Below, piece by piece: positions 20,124 to 29,411 of a stretch of DNA of 45,879 nt. Position 1 is the stretch's first letter, and every line of letters starts with the position of its first letter. Made by a program: the position numbers and the translations under genes. The DNA comes from Blastocladiella britannica (Eukaryota; Blastocladiomycota; Blastocladiomycetes; Blastocladiales; Blastocladiaceae): assembly GCA_025349905.2 (NCBI GenBank), contig MU624585.1, forward strand, positions 1 through 45,879, written 5' to 3'. Under the pieces are notes generated by a model, which saw nothing but the letters and a program-made list of their open reading frames with translations, was not told where the DNA came from and made no database searches.

Positions 20124-23100
20124 TTATTTGGCTCCGCCTTGTACAACGAGATCCGACGGCCCACGCCCAGGTGGCCGCGATCCCGTACCACCCGAGACTG
20201 TTGGTGACGACCCCACCTTGGCCAGCGAGCCTGATCCTTTCTGTTATTTGTATGTGTGTGTGAGCTACCGCATACTCCAAAATAACATAATAGCTACCTT
20301 GGAGCCCTTGAAAGCGCCAATCATGGCCGCATGCGAGCCAACGCTCGATTCGAGGGCAGCTGCCGATGCACGCGCGCGGGCATTGCCTGCCTCATAGTCG
20401 TACATGTGGAGATCGCTTCGGGCTGGGTTCATGCCCGCAACAGAGGAGGATGTCGCCATGCTTGAGCGACGCATTGATGGCATACTCCCTGTTCCGCCAC
20501 CACCACCACCACCAAGTGCAGCCGCGTTTGACACCGCTTCTTCGGGCGTTTCGCGCTCGGCAATGCTCCTTGGTGCGCCGTAGACCCGGCCTGACCCTCC
20601 TCCGATGCCGCTGGCAGCCATCGAGTCTCGCGAGGCCATAAAGTGCTTTGATTCCGAATAGAGCGGCACAAGTCCTGCTGGCACGCTCGCCCCTTCCTGA
20701 ATAGCATTTTCTGGTGAGATATTGTCGTACCATCCAAAATGGTTTAAACATACGGCGCCTTCATCGTGCGACATGACGGGCCCGAGGGCACCACCAATGT
20801 CGTCTTCTACGGATGCCAAAGTGCTTGACAGTGCGAGCTCTGGTGCCAGCTTTCGCAACTGCAGCTCGCCAGTGGCAAATGCGCGGGACATGGTCTTGAA
20901 TCGCTTGAGATAGCTTGCTGCTCGCTCCATCTCCTGCTTTTCTGCCGTCATGGACTCGAGCTCGTTGGCACGGACTCGTGTCTTGCTCGTCCATGATTCG
21001 GATTTAGTGAGGAGACTCATCGCAAAAAAGAAAGTGGGAGCAACGCACAACTACATCGGGGACGCGAATGCGGACAGTCTTGGTCGAACGAGGTGCAATC
21101 GTCAGATCGAGTCCTAAAGCGCGCCCGTCGCCCAGGCGTGTCGGCGAATCGGACCGACCATCGCCACCATCTTCCCTTGTCGTTGACGCTGCTGCTCCTG
21201 ACTGCCCTGGACCTGGCGCGTCAGACGACGTGGATCCAGAAAACTCGGACCCGAGACGCTTCCCGAAACGGCGGTTGCGGTCGATGCGCGCCTGCTTGGC
21301 CCGCTGCGCCAAAAAGCTCTCGAACGTGGTGGTCATGAGCCGGAACTCGTCGGTACGCTTGGCCACCTCGCGCTCGAGAAACTCGATCCACCGGTCGCGG
21401 TCCTTCACCTGGCGCTCCAGCTTGGTTCGTGCCGAGTCGGCCATGTCGTACGCGTGCTCCATGTCCGAGTACGACCGCGCCATATCGGCGGTCTCGCGCG
21501 CCACGCGCTTCAGCATGTTCTCGACGGTGTTTTCGCCGGTACCTTTGGACTCCATATTGAGCCGAATCACCTTGTGCCGCAAAAACTCCTTTTCCTGCAT
21601 CACCTGGGCCATCTTGAGCCGCTCGCGCTCGAGTTCCACCGAGTGGCGCTGCTCGAGCTCGGCCCGCGCGTCGTCACGGTCGGCAATCGCGCGGTTCTTG
21701 GCCTCAATTGCCGAAATCAAGTCCTTGATCTTGGACTCGAGCGCCTTGATGTGCTGCGCGAGCTTCTCGGCCTTGGATTCGAGGGTGCCATTTTGCCGCT
21801 GCAAAAGGGAAATGACGTGCTTTTGCTCCGACTCTTGCTGCGTCTTGATCCGCTCGAGCTCCAGCGTGTACTCCTTGCGCACTGCCTCTATGTCCATTTC
21901 GTGCTTCTGGAGCAGGGATGTCAGGTCGGATCCTTCAATCAGGTTCATGATCTTGGCGTCCTTGGAGACCATCATGTCCGAGTAGAACTTGTCCTTGGCC
22001 TGAATCAGGTACCTGTTTTCCCCCATGTCAATGGACAGAATCAGCCAAAAGAAAAAAGAAAACGTACAGGATCTCATTCTCGTAGCGCATGGTCTGGTTA
22101 ATGAGCTCGTCCTCGAGCTTTGCCGACTCGGTGTGAAACAGAAACTCGCACGTCTTCTTGTACTCGTCAAAGAGGCTCTGCACCGTAAACATCATGGCGT
22201 GGTGCTCGACCATCATGGTGCGCTTCTCGTCGTACTGCTCCTTCTTGTGCGCATCAAAGGACGCCCGGAGCTTATCGTACTCGGCGGCCTGGCTGTCGCG
22301 AGCCGTGTCGTTCTCCAGCTTGGTCACGGCAATAAACTCGTCGTACTGCTGCTTGACCTGCTCCAGCAACGACTCGAGTCCTTGCAACTGCGTTTGCTGC
22401 GCGGCGTACTTGCGCGCGGCCTCGGTTGTCAGTTCCTGGATCTGCTTCTTTTGCCGGTCCATGGTGGACTCGGCATCCGTGAGCTGCTCGCGCAGTTGCG
22501 ACAGTTGTTTGGCAACAAGCTTTTCCTCGGTTCCGCCTTGCTTGCCCGTCCCGCCGCCTCCACCGTCGGAAGTTGCTGCAAGCATCCGGTCATTGTTGCG
22601 TGCGATCCGAAATGTTTCGAATTCCCCTCGCAAGTCATTGAGGTCAGTCTCGACCTTGTCTGTTTCATTTTGTTTGTCAATATACGCGAGAAGCAATCCA
22701 TCAAAAGCAAAAGGCACCAGTGGAGAGCTCTTGGGCCTCCAAGTCAATTTGCAACTGCTTGACCTCTTCTTTAAGCTGTCGAATCTCGTTGTTCTTGCGA
22801 TCGATCGTGTACATGGCCTCCTCCAGTTCCTTGTTGGATGGACCAGACCCACCACCACCGCCCGCACCGCCACCGCCACCGCCGCCAGCACCCATTCCCA
22901 GTCCACCACCACCAATGCGTTTTGACGCGGCGTTCTTGGCGTTGCGCGCATCCGCATCGCGCTGGGTTTGTAAGGACCGCAGTTCTTCTTCGACTTGATC
23001 GATGAGGAGCGTTTTGGCAAAGAGCTCGCGCGAGAGCAGGTGCGTTTGTTGTCGGAGCGATGCATTTTCTGCAAACATGCTCTGTAGAAGGTCCGCATCG

Positions 23101-23129
23101 GGCTTATCCATGGTGGCATTGCTCGCCAT
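20124..23129 (-). CDS. 922-aa coiled-coil protein, possibly cytoskeletal or flagellar
   Basis: Five exons (23129-22718, 22659-22068, 22012-21049, 20981-20298, 20240-20124) total 2769 nt with consistent phases. After an N-terminal helical segment (DADLLQSMFAENASLRQQTHLL) and a glycine-rich linker, the protein is almost continuous coiled coil for ~550 residues. Examples are QLREQLTDAESTMDRQKKQI, YLIQAKDKFYSDMMVSKD and DRDRWIEFLEREVAKRTDEF. A Ser/Gly-rich tail with scattered Tyr follows (NHFGWYDNISPENAIQEG, DLHMYDYEAG). The last intron-bearing section was chosen so that the CACTAAA branch-like site and GCAAG acceptor (20982) give an open frame. The family is not recognised. Its architecture resembles basal-body or axonemal coiled-coil proteins, which would fit a flagellated organism, but this is inference. 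Confidence 0.75.
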
Positions 23130-23248
23130 GGTTATAATGGTTGTAAATTAAATTGATGTGAAAAGAGGGAGTTCCCAACATATATTTGTTGTCAAAAACG
23201 GGGAAATTCAATGTGAAAATGGAAAAAACAGTCCCAGCGAGAAAAAAA

Positions 23249-24431
23249 CTACCAAGGACGCGTGCTGCTGACGCCACCGGGCCCGGCCGGACCGCCGCGC
23301 GTGGCCACATGCCGGGGAACGTAATCGTCCGAGGTCCCCGTGTGGGTGATGATATCGTACCCGGGCGCGCGGGCATTCATCTTGGCCTCGATCTTGGCGG
23401 CCGACACGCGTCCCGCAAAGAACGTTCCCGGCTGACGCGACCGCGCGTACTCGGGCATCTGTGCGCCATTCAGGATATTGTACCCCTGCGCAGCCCCCAC
23501 GCCAGCCTCGGTGGCCGCCGGCACATCCTCGCCGTACGCGGACGACCCCATGTACGCCGTGGCCGAGTGCTCCCGAGCGTTGCCCCGCCCGTACGCAATC
23601 GGGTCCAGGGGAGCACGGTGCAGCGACGTCGAGTGCATCGTCTCGTCAGGGTACCCGAACGATGGCGTCACGTACGCGCGGTGCTCGGCAACGTACTCCT
23701 CGTGGCGCGTCGACGACTGGCCGACGTACGTGCGCGGAATCGGCGGGATCTTGGCCGGAGCGGCCGCCATCATGCCGCCACCGCCACCGCCGCCACCACT
23801 GCGACCGGGCTGGAACGTTGACTTGTACGACGACACGTACTGGACCTATTTTTTTTTTAAAGGTGGTTTGGATCAGATCAAACCATGGTGAAAATCTACA
23901 AATGTAAATAAATAAGTACCTTGTCGCCATTGGAGGCCCAGTCTGCCGGGTGGTGAGCCTTGGCCTTGTTGTGGTTGTACTCGGAGACTGCGTCCATGGA
24001 GCGAGGCTCACCCTGCGTGATTGGATTTTTGCATTGATGTGAATATATTAACTTTTTCACTCACACAAAATATGAAGCGGATGCCGTACCTGGTGGCTCG
24101 CATAGGATGCGTGCGAAGTCGACTCGTATGCCGAGTCCTTTTGAATGAAATAATTATTTAATCAGTTTCTTTTCCTCTACGGATGGATGGAGTTTTGGAG
24201 CGTGTGGTAAAAAAAAAAGAGCGCTTCAAAAAGATCTGCAAGCGTTTTTCGCAAAAACGAAGAAGGAAAACAATCCGAATGAAAGCAAAACAACAGCATT
24301 GTAAGACCACATACCTGTTGCGATGCATGTGCACCGTGGGGCTGGTGAGTAATGGGATCGAGGCCCTGCGGACCGTTCCAGTTGGCGGGGAGCAAGTGTG
24401 ACTTGTCAGCGGTGAAGGCGGATGAAATCAT
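23249..24431 (-). CDS. Tyr/Gly/Pro-rich small protein of unknown function, 284 aa
   Basis: Four exons (24431-24315, 24137-24090, 24012-23920, 23845-23249) close at 855 nt; exon 2 is only 48 nt. The protein lacks a hydrophobic core. It carries many evenly spaced short motifs with Tyr, His, Pro and Gly: NWNGPQGLDPITHQPHGAH, YESTSHASYASHQGEP, YVSSYKSTFQPG, YVGQSSTRHEEYVAEHRAYV, PSFGYPDETMHSTSLHRAP and GYDIITHTGTSDDYVPRHV. This composition is like filament-coating proteins such as microtubule inner proteins of axonemes, but no diagnostic domain is recognised. It lies 119 bp downstream-to-upstream of the coiled-coil gene on the same strand. Confidence 0.72.
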
Positions 24432-24556
24432 CTTGTAGTTTTAAAGTATGAAGTAAATTGAGTAAAATTATTTGAGTGTGAATGCGAGGAATGTGAATTG
24501 CGAGAGGGAGGTTGCAAACGAGAGGCGAGCGAGAAAAATGTGTTGTGAAGTGAAAT

Positions 24557-25121
24557 TCAGCTTAGATCCGCTTCAAACATGCCAAACTTGTCGCGGACGA
24601 ATGCGTCGTAATCCCAGTCGGTGGTCTCATCCATGCGCGCCCGATCCGCTGCCCACACGTACACGTCGCCCAGTGGAGGAAACAGCCGGGCGTCGCCGGT
24701 TGCCGCTTTCTGCGCGACCGGACGAACCAGCGCGGGCAAACGAGCGAGCGACAGAGTGTCGGCAGCATTAAGAATGTGGACCATGACTGATTCGCGTCGG
24801 TAGAGCTGTTTGTACGTGTCCATTAGCTGGAAGTCTACAATTGAAAAAGCACCAAGGCACCTCCGTCTCGTATCTGTCCAGAAGGGCGACCGTCTGGAAA
24901 TCGTCCACGGAAATCACGACCGCGAGGCCATAGACGCGGTCGGTCGCGTTCCCAGTGGCGCGAATGGCCGGGTAAAACGCGGTCGCGTCCGTCACGGGAT
25001 GGCGCGCGTATCCCTCAATATACGCCGGGTGGGCCACGCGCAGACCCTGCTGCCCAGTGACGCGAGCCCACACGTGCGGGTGCATGAGCGACCCATAGCA
25101 AAATACGAGCCGCGATGCCAT
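24557..25121 (-). CDS. Gamma-glutamylcyclotransferase/AIG2-like protein
   Basis: Two exons (25121-24861, 24826-24557) encode 176 aa. The N-terminus has the family signature FCYGSLMHPHVWARVTG, with the YGSL substrate loop. VYGLAVVISVDDFQTVALLDRYETE follows, then LYRRESVMVHIL after the intron. Family members remove gamma-glutamyl groups from amines or dipeptides by forming 5-oxoproline. The catalytic acid is probably the Glu in YETE at the exon boundary. The intron needed to join the frames is only 34 nt (GTGCCT ... TTCCAG), well below the usual 48-76 nt here. Without it the frame runs to a stop near 24768 with a meaningless tail, so the intron or a small indel must exist. The gene begins 44 bp downstream of the ERG1 stop on the same strand. 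Confidence 0.82.
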
Positions 25122-25165
25122 TCTTTAAAAATGATTTTCTTGAATTGAAAAAGTGACCAAGTGGC

Positions 25166-26874
25166 TCACTCCACCTTTGGCCGCACCACCGACGGCGCAA
25201 GGACACGCGGCGCTCCACGCAGCTCGTACCAGCACAGAGGGCCAATGACGCGCGTGGCCGTGACCATGACCGCCGTCTGGCGCCACAGAGTGCGTGGCAG
25301 CGCCCACAGGGGCTCGCGCACAAACACGTGCCAGGCAGCGTACGCGGCCACTTGGAAAAAGTGACGCACCAGCAGCAAGGGACGGTGTGAGAGGCACGCC
25401 AGCAGCCGCACGGGCGCCGCCGAGCACTCGCCGCCGAGCGACAGGTAGTCGAACGTGGCACGGCGCAGTCGCTGCAACGCCGGGTGGGCGCCGGCACTGA
25501 ACAGCGAGTACAGCGCGTTGGCGAGAATGTTGACAACCGAAGCCAATGGCTTGCGGCGCCAGTACCATGTTTTCAGAGTCGCCGACACTGCGCGCGCGTC
25601 GGACAGATCCGGCAAGTTGACGCGGCTCAACAAGCCGCTCAGCAGCACCACGTCGTTGAGCGCCACCGACATGCCCCCACCCGTGAGCGGGTGCCGCATG
25701 TTGTGAGCGTCGCCCAAGATCACCAGTCCCTGAGTGTCGCCCTGGGACCGCGGGGGCAAGTACGGGTTGGGCATGATGCGTGGCCGCTGGTGCACGACCG
25801 CCGAAATGAACGACGCCTGCACGCGCGCCGGCAGCTGCGGGGCTACGTGCTCGAGCATATACCGCGTCAGCTCGCCGCTGCCGTTGCTCGGCATCTTGGA
25901 TCCGGGCACGTCCACCAGCACGCGCGTGTCGTGGGTGCCAATCTGGTACAGCAAGATCGGCGAGGGGTCCGCCAGCACCACGTGGCCGTGGTTGGGCGCC
26001 GGCAGATCGCAGTTATTGAGCACGTAGCCGACAAAGTGCGAGGGCGCTTGCATTTGCGTGCCCAGCACGTCGCGGCGAAACTTGGAGAAGCAGCCGTCGG
26101 CGACAATGGTGAGCGGCGCGCGGAACGTGGTGGTCACGTCCTCTGTTTTTTGCTCTGTCTCTGCAGGTGCGACCGGAGCCGGCTCGGCGAGTGCGCTGTC
26201 CACGTCCGACGACGACGAGGAGGAGGAGGTAGAGGACAGGCTGTCGGTGCGCTTGAGTTCAGCGGCAATGGCGGAACCTGCAGTAGAAACGGGCGCCATT
26301 TTGACGGTAGCAACGACACCAGCAACCCGACCGCCATCGCGCACCGCACGGCCGTTTTCAATCACGAGCTCATTGACGGTAGCCTGCACCACCTCAATGG
26401 ACGGGTGGGCAATGCACTTTTTGCGCAGGTTGGTGATGAAGCGGCCATGGTGGAACGATTTGCCACGGGCGAGCGGCAGTGGCGCACCAGATTCCTTATA
26501 CTGCAGCAGCATCTGCGCGGGAGCAACCTCGGCGGGAATGCGCGGGTACGTCAAGTTGCAAATCTGGTTGCCTTCCAGAATTACATAGCCGTGGACATCG
26601 ATGGCGTCCATGTTTTCGAGCGTGTCGCCAAGGCCGAGCTGCTCCAGCATCAGGCACCCTCCCGGCTGCATGAGCTCGCCAACGATGCGGTCGGGTTCGC
26701 GGAGGTCGCGTTCTTTTTATTTTCCATTGCGGCGTAAGTTTATGTCTATCGCATTTAAAAAAAAGACGAACCAAGCAGGAGCACCTTGCGGCCGTCTTGG
26801 GCAAGGGCATAGGCGAGTGCGGATCCGGCGACGCCGGCGCCAACCACAATCACGTCGTGGGCCAAGTCAGTCAT
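25166..26874 (-). CDS. ERG1: Squalene monooxygenase (squalene epoxidase)
   Basis: Two exons (26874-26772, 26712-25166) encode 549 aa. The N-terminal FAD-binding motif VIVVGAGVAGSALAYALA (residues 8-25) continues across the splice site into LLLERDLREPDRIVGELMQP. LTYPRIPAEVAP, the DG motif IVADGCFSKFRRDVLG and the second FAD motif VILGDAHNMRHPLTGGGMSV follow. Hydrophobic C-terminal helices should anchor it in the ER membrane. It oxidises squalene to 2,3-oxidosqualene with O2, FAD and NADPH-P450 reductase, an early sterol-committed step. A Ser/Glu-rich insertion (TDSLSSTSSSSSSSDVDSAL) sits in the middle of the flavin domain. It is divergent from the front-end desaturase. Confidence 0.95.
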
Positions 26875-27461
26875 GTATATTTATATAAGTGTACGGAAGT
26901 CTGCTGCAAAAGAGAGGGAGAACTTGGCCGCGCTCTGATCTTCTATTAATATTGAGCCAGGATTGCAGAGTCTGAACACGTCAACCTTAACCTCGATTGA
27001 CTGTGATCCGCATCACCCTGCATTTGTGTCGAGTTAGTAGTGTGTGGGAAACCCGTGATAGTGCCAAGCAAAAAAGGCAAGGAACCGCTGCCAACGGAAC
27101 ATCGCCACTGTCACAAAAACGCAACGATCGTCCTCTCTCTTCGACATTTCGATTTCCTCCTTTTCCACTCTCTCGTCGCACGCACTCTCTATTTAACATT
27201 AATTTTTTTCCGGTACGCAAAGCTCTCTCTTTCTCACTCGACCTCGGCCACCTCGTCCACCACCGTATCAGGCGAAATAAAAAACGTTACACTAAAAATG
27301 CTCGTAAATTTATCAAAGGCATCACACTTCTCTCGCCACCACAGCCGAAATCACCGGTTCCTCTGCCCCCCAACTTTCCATCTTGCGCGTTTCCGACGGT
27401 GGCCCCAAGTTTCCTAACTTGACTCTCTCTCTCTCCACAAAAAAAAAATAATAATATCAAG
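26875..27461. promoter_or_regulatory. Divergent control region between ERG1 and the desaturase
   Basis: These 587 bp separate two oxygen-requiring lipid genes transcribed away from each other. At 27003-27016 there is an inverted repeat GTGAT-CCGC-ATCAC. Its right half extends into ATCACCCTGC (27012-27021), which matches 8 of 10 positions of the mammalian SRE-1 (ATCACCCCAC). A TATTTAA-type element near 27191 and long pyrimidine tracts before 27462 may form the core promoter and leader of the desaturase. TATATTTATATA just upstream of the ERG1 start could serve ERG1. Binding by a sterol-regulatory factor is a hypothesis only. Confidence 0.5.
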
Positions 27462-29060
27462 ATGCCCCACGACCTCCCCGACATGTCTGCCATCCCTCTC
27501 TCGGCTGCTACTCCCACCACCACCCTCCTCAGCCAAAAGTCGGCCACTCACGCCTCGCCCAACCCGCTGGCCGGCAAGCGCGCTACCCCGCTCCCGACCG
27601 GCCCCGGCGCCAAGTCCGTGACGGCATCTGCCGCTGCTGAGGCCGCGTCCACTGCCGCCCTGCTCGCGCACACCAGTGCCACCGCGACGACCGTGACCGA
27701 GGCGCCCAAGTCAATGCACACCCCCACGACGCTGTACACGCGCCTGCACGGCAAGTGGTACGACATGCGCGAGTTCAAGGCGCGCCACCCGGGAGGTCCC
27801 TTTGCGCTGTCGATGGCGGCCGGTCGCGACGGCACGGCCCTGTGGGAGTCGTACCACCCGTTCACGACCCGGGCCAAGATGGACTCGATTCTCAAGCGCT
27901 ACGAGGTGCCCGAGGACGTGGCGGCGCGCCTGCGCACCATTGAGGAGGAGACCCCGGGCATGCCGCGCGTCGACAACCTGTTTGACTGGCCGGCCGGCGG
28001 CTCCGAGTTTGCCAACGACCTCAAGCGCGAGGTGCGCGCGTACTTTGAGGGCGAGGCCGAGCGCCGCGGCGTCTCGTTCAAGGAGGCCACCAAGGGCACC
28101 CCGGGCCGTTTCGCGTTCCAGCTGTCGATTGCCGCGTCGCTGCTGATCTCGGGCTACTTTTTGACGTTCCACGCGTCCAAGGTGGCCATGATCACCAGCC
28201 CGGTCTTGGCATGGACCTTGGCCGTCAATGTCTTCCACGACGCGACGCACTTTGCCCTGACCTTGAACCCGGCCGGCAACTTTTACACGTCGTACCTGTT
28301 CCCGTACTTTGAGTCGCCGTCCACCTGGGCGCTCGAGCACATTATCGGCCACCACGCGTACCCAAACATTGCCGGCTTGGACCCCGACGTGGCCCACACG
28401 GCGCACGCCCGTCGCGACCACCCGGACCTCAAGTGGGCCGACGCGCATGAGCAGCAGGGCCGCTGGTTCCGTCTTTTGCCGCACTTTATCCTGGCCACCA
28501 CCTTTGGCCTGAACATTGCCAACGAGGTCGAGTCGACGATTGCCGGCAACTACAATGGTGCCGTGCCCATGGGCCCGCGCACGATGACACGCCATGTGAT
28601 GCACCTGGCGGGTCGCTTGGCGACGGTCGTTGGGATTCTGGGCTGGCCGTTTGCGATGCTCTCGGCCGAGCAGGCGTCACTTCCGGCCAAGTTCATGTTT
28701 GCGCTGGTTCCCACGTTCATTTTCTCGACGCTGTTCATGCTCAACACCCAGGTGAACCACTTGACGCCGCACAACATCTCGGCCACGTCGCGCGACTGGT
28801 ACAAGCACCAGATTGTGACGGCGCAGAACTTTGGCACCAACGTGTTCCACTTTGTCATGTCGGGCGGCCTCAACCACCAGCTCGAGCACCACCTGTTCCC
28901 CGGAATCAACCACGTGCACTTGCCGGCGCTACAGCCCAAGATCATTGCGGTGTGCAAGAAGCACAATGTGCCGTACACGCACGCGTCGGGGTACATTGAG
29001 GCGGTGCGCAACTACCTGACGCACACCGACAACATGGCCGAGAAGCCCAAGGCCCAGTAA
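27462..29060 (+). CDS. Cytochrome-b5 fusion front-end fatty acid desaturase
   Basis: A single intronless exon encodes 532 aa. After a ~90-residue Ala/Ser/Thr-rich leader comes a cytochrome b5 domain with the heme motif HPGG at residues 109-112 and the second heme-side WESYHPF. Membrane helices then frame the three histidine boxes: HDATH (259-263), HIIGHH (293-298) and QLEHH (473-477). The Gln in the third box marks front-end (delta-4/5/6/8) desaturases, which insert a double bond between an existing one and the carboxyl end of polyunsaturated acyl chains in the ER. The exact regiospecificity cannot be told from sequence. Its GC-rich codons and lack of introns suggest high expression. Confidence 0.95.
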   Translation: MPHDLPDMSAIPLSAATPTTTLLSQKSATHASPNPLAGKRATPLPTGPGAKSVTASAAAEAASTAALLAHTSATATTVTEAPKSMHTPTTLYTRLHGKWYDMREFKARHPGGPFALSMAAGRDGTALWESYHPFTTRAKMDSILKRYEVPEDVAARLRTIEEETPGMPRVDNLFDWPAGGSEFANDLKREVRAYFEGEAERRGVSFKEATKGTPGRFAFQLSIAASLLISGYFLTFHASKVAMITSPVLAWTLAVNVFHDATHFALTLNPAGNFYTSYLFPYFESPSTWALEHIIGHHAYPNIAGLDPDVAHTAHARRDHPDLKWADAHEQQGRWFRLLPHFILATTFGLNIANEVESTIAGNYNGAVPMGPRTMTRHVMHLAGRLATVVGILGWPFAMLSAEQASLPAKFMFALVPTFIFSTLFMLNTQVNHLTPHNISATSRDWYKHQIVTAQNFGTNVFHFVMSGGLNHQLEHHLFPGINHVHLPALQPKIIAVCKKHNVPYTHASGYIEAVRNYLTHTDNMAEKPKAQ

Positions 29061-29411
29061 GTTTTTTTTTTTTCCGTTGGCGTGTTTCCCTTCTCGCGCA
29101 CCCTCCTCATTGCACGCGTCTCTTCTCCTGTTATTATTATTAATTGCCGCCCTTGCCCACTACCATGCACTTTTCTTCTCGCTTTTTTTTTTTTGATAAT
29201 AGAAATCCCATTTTTGGAGTCTCTTGGAATGATCGGCGAAGTGGGCCGCCACGTTTGCATATTTTTTTGGACCCAGGGCGTGGCTGGCCGAAAAGTGTCC
29301 CTCGTGTACCCTTCGCTTCGCGAGGAAAAACCTCCTTGACACCTCGGCCCTCTGCAGAAACAGCAAATAGAAAAATAGTTGACAAGGCCGAGAAATAAAG
29401 AAGGAAAAAAA
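29061..29411. other. Intergenic between desaturase and phospholipase D
   Basis: These 351 bp hold the desaturase 3' end and the PLD promoter. There are several T runs (29062-29071, 29185-29193) and AT-rich patches (TTATTATTATTAATTG near 29130). No gene and no clear TATA box are seen. Confidence 0.5.

Noticed and set aside
20265..21022. Separate gene starting at the ATG near 21020 (MSLLTKSES...)
   Set aside because: A phase-consistent intron (21048-20982) with a CACTAAA branch-like site joins this exon to the upstream coiled-coil frame, and the coiled coil continues across it. One gene is simpler.
25484..26737. 417-codon plus-strand ORF antisense to ERG1
   Set aside because: It mirrors the conserved ERG1 reading frame. 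High GC at third positions suppresses stops on the opposite strand, and the translation is His/Arg/Val-rich with no domain.
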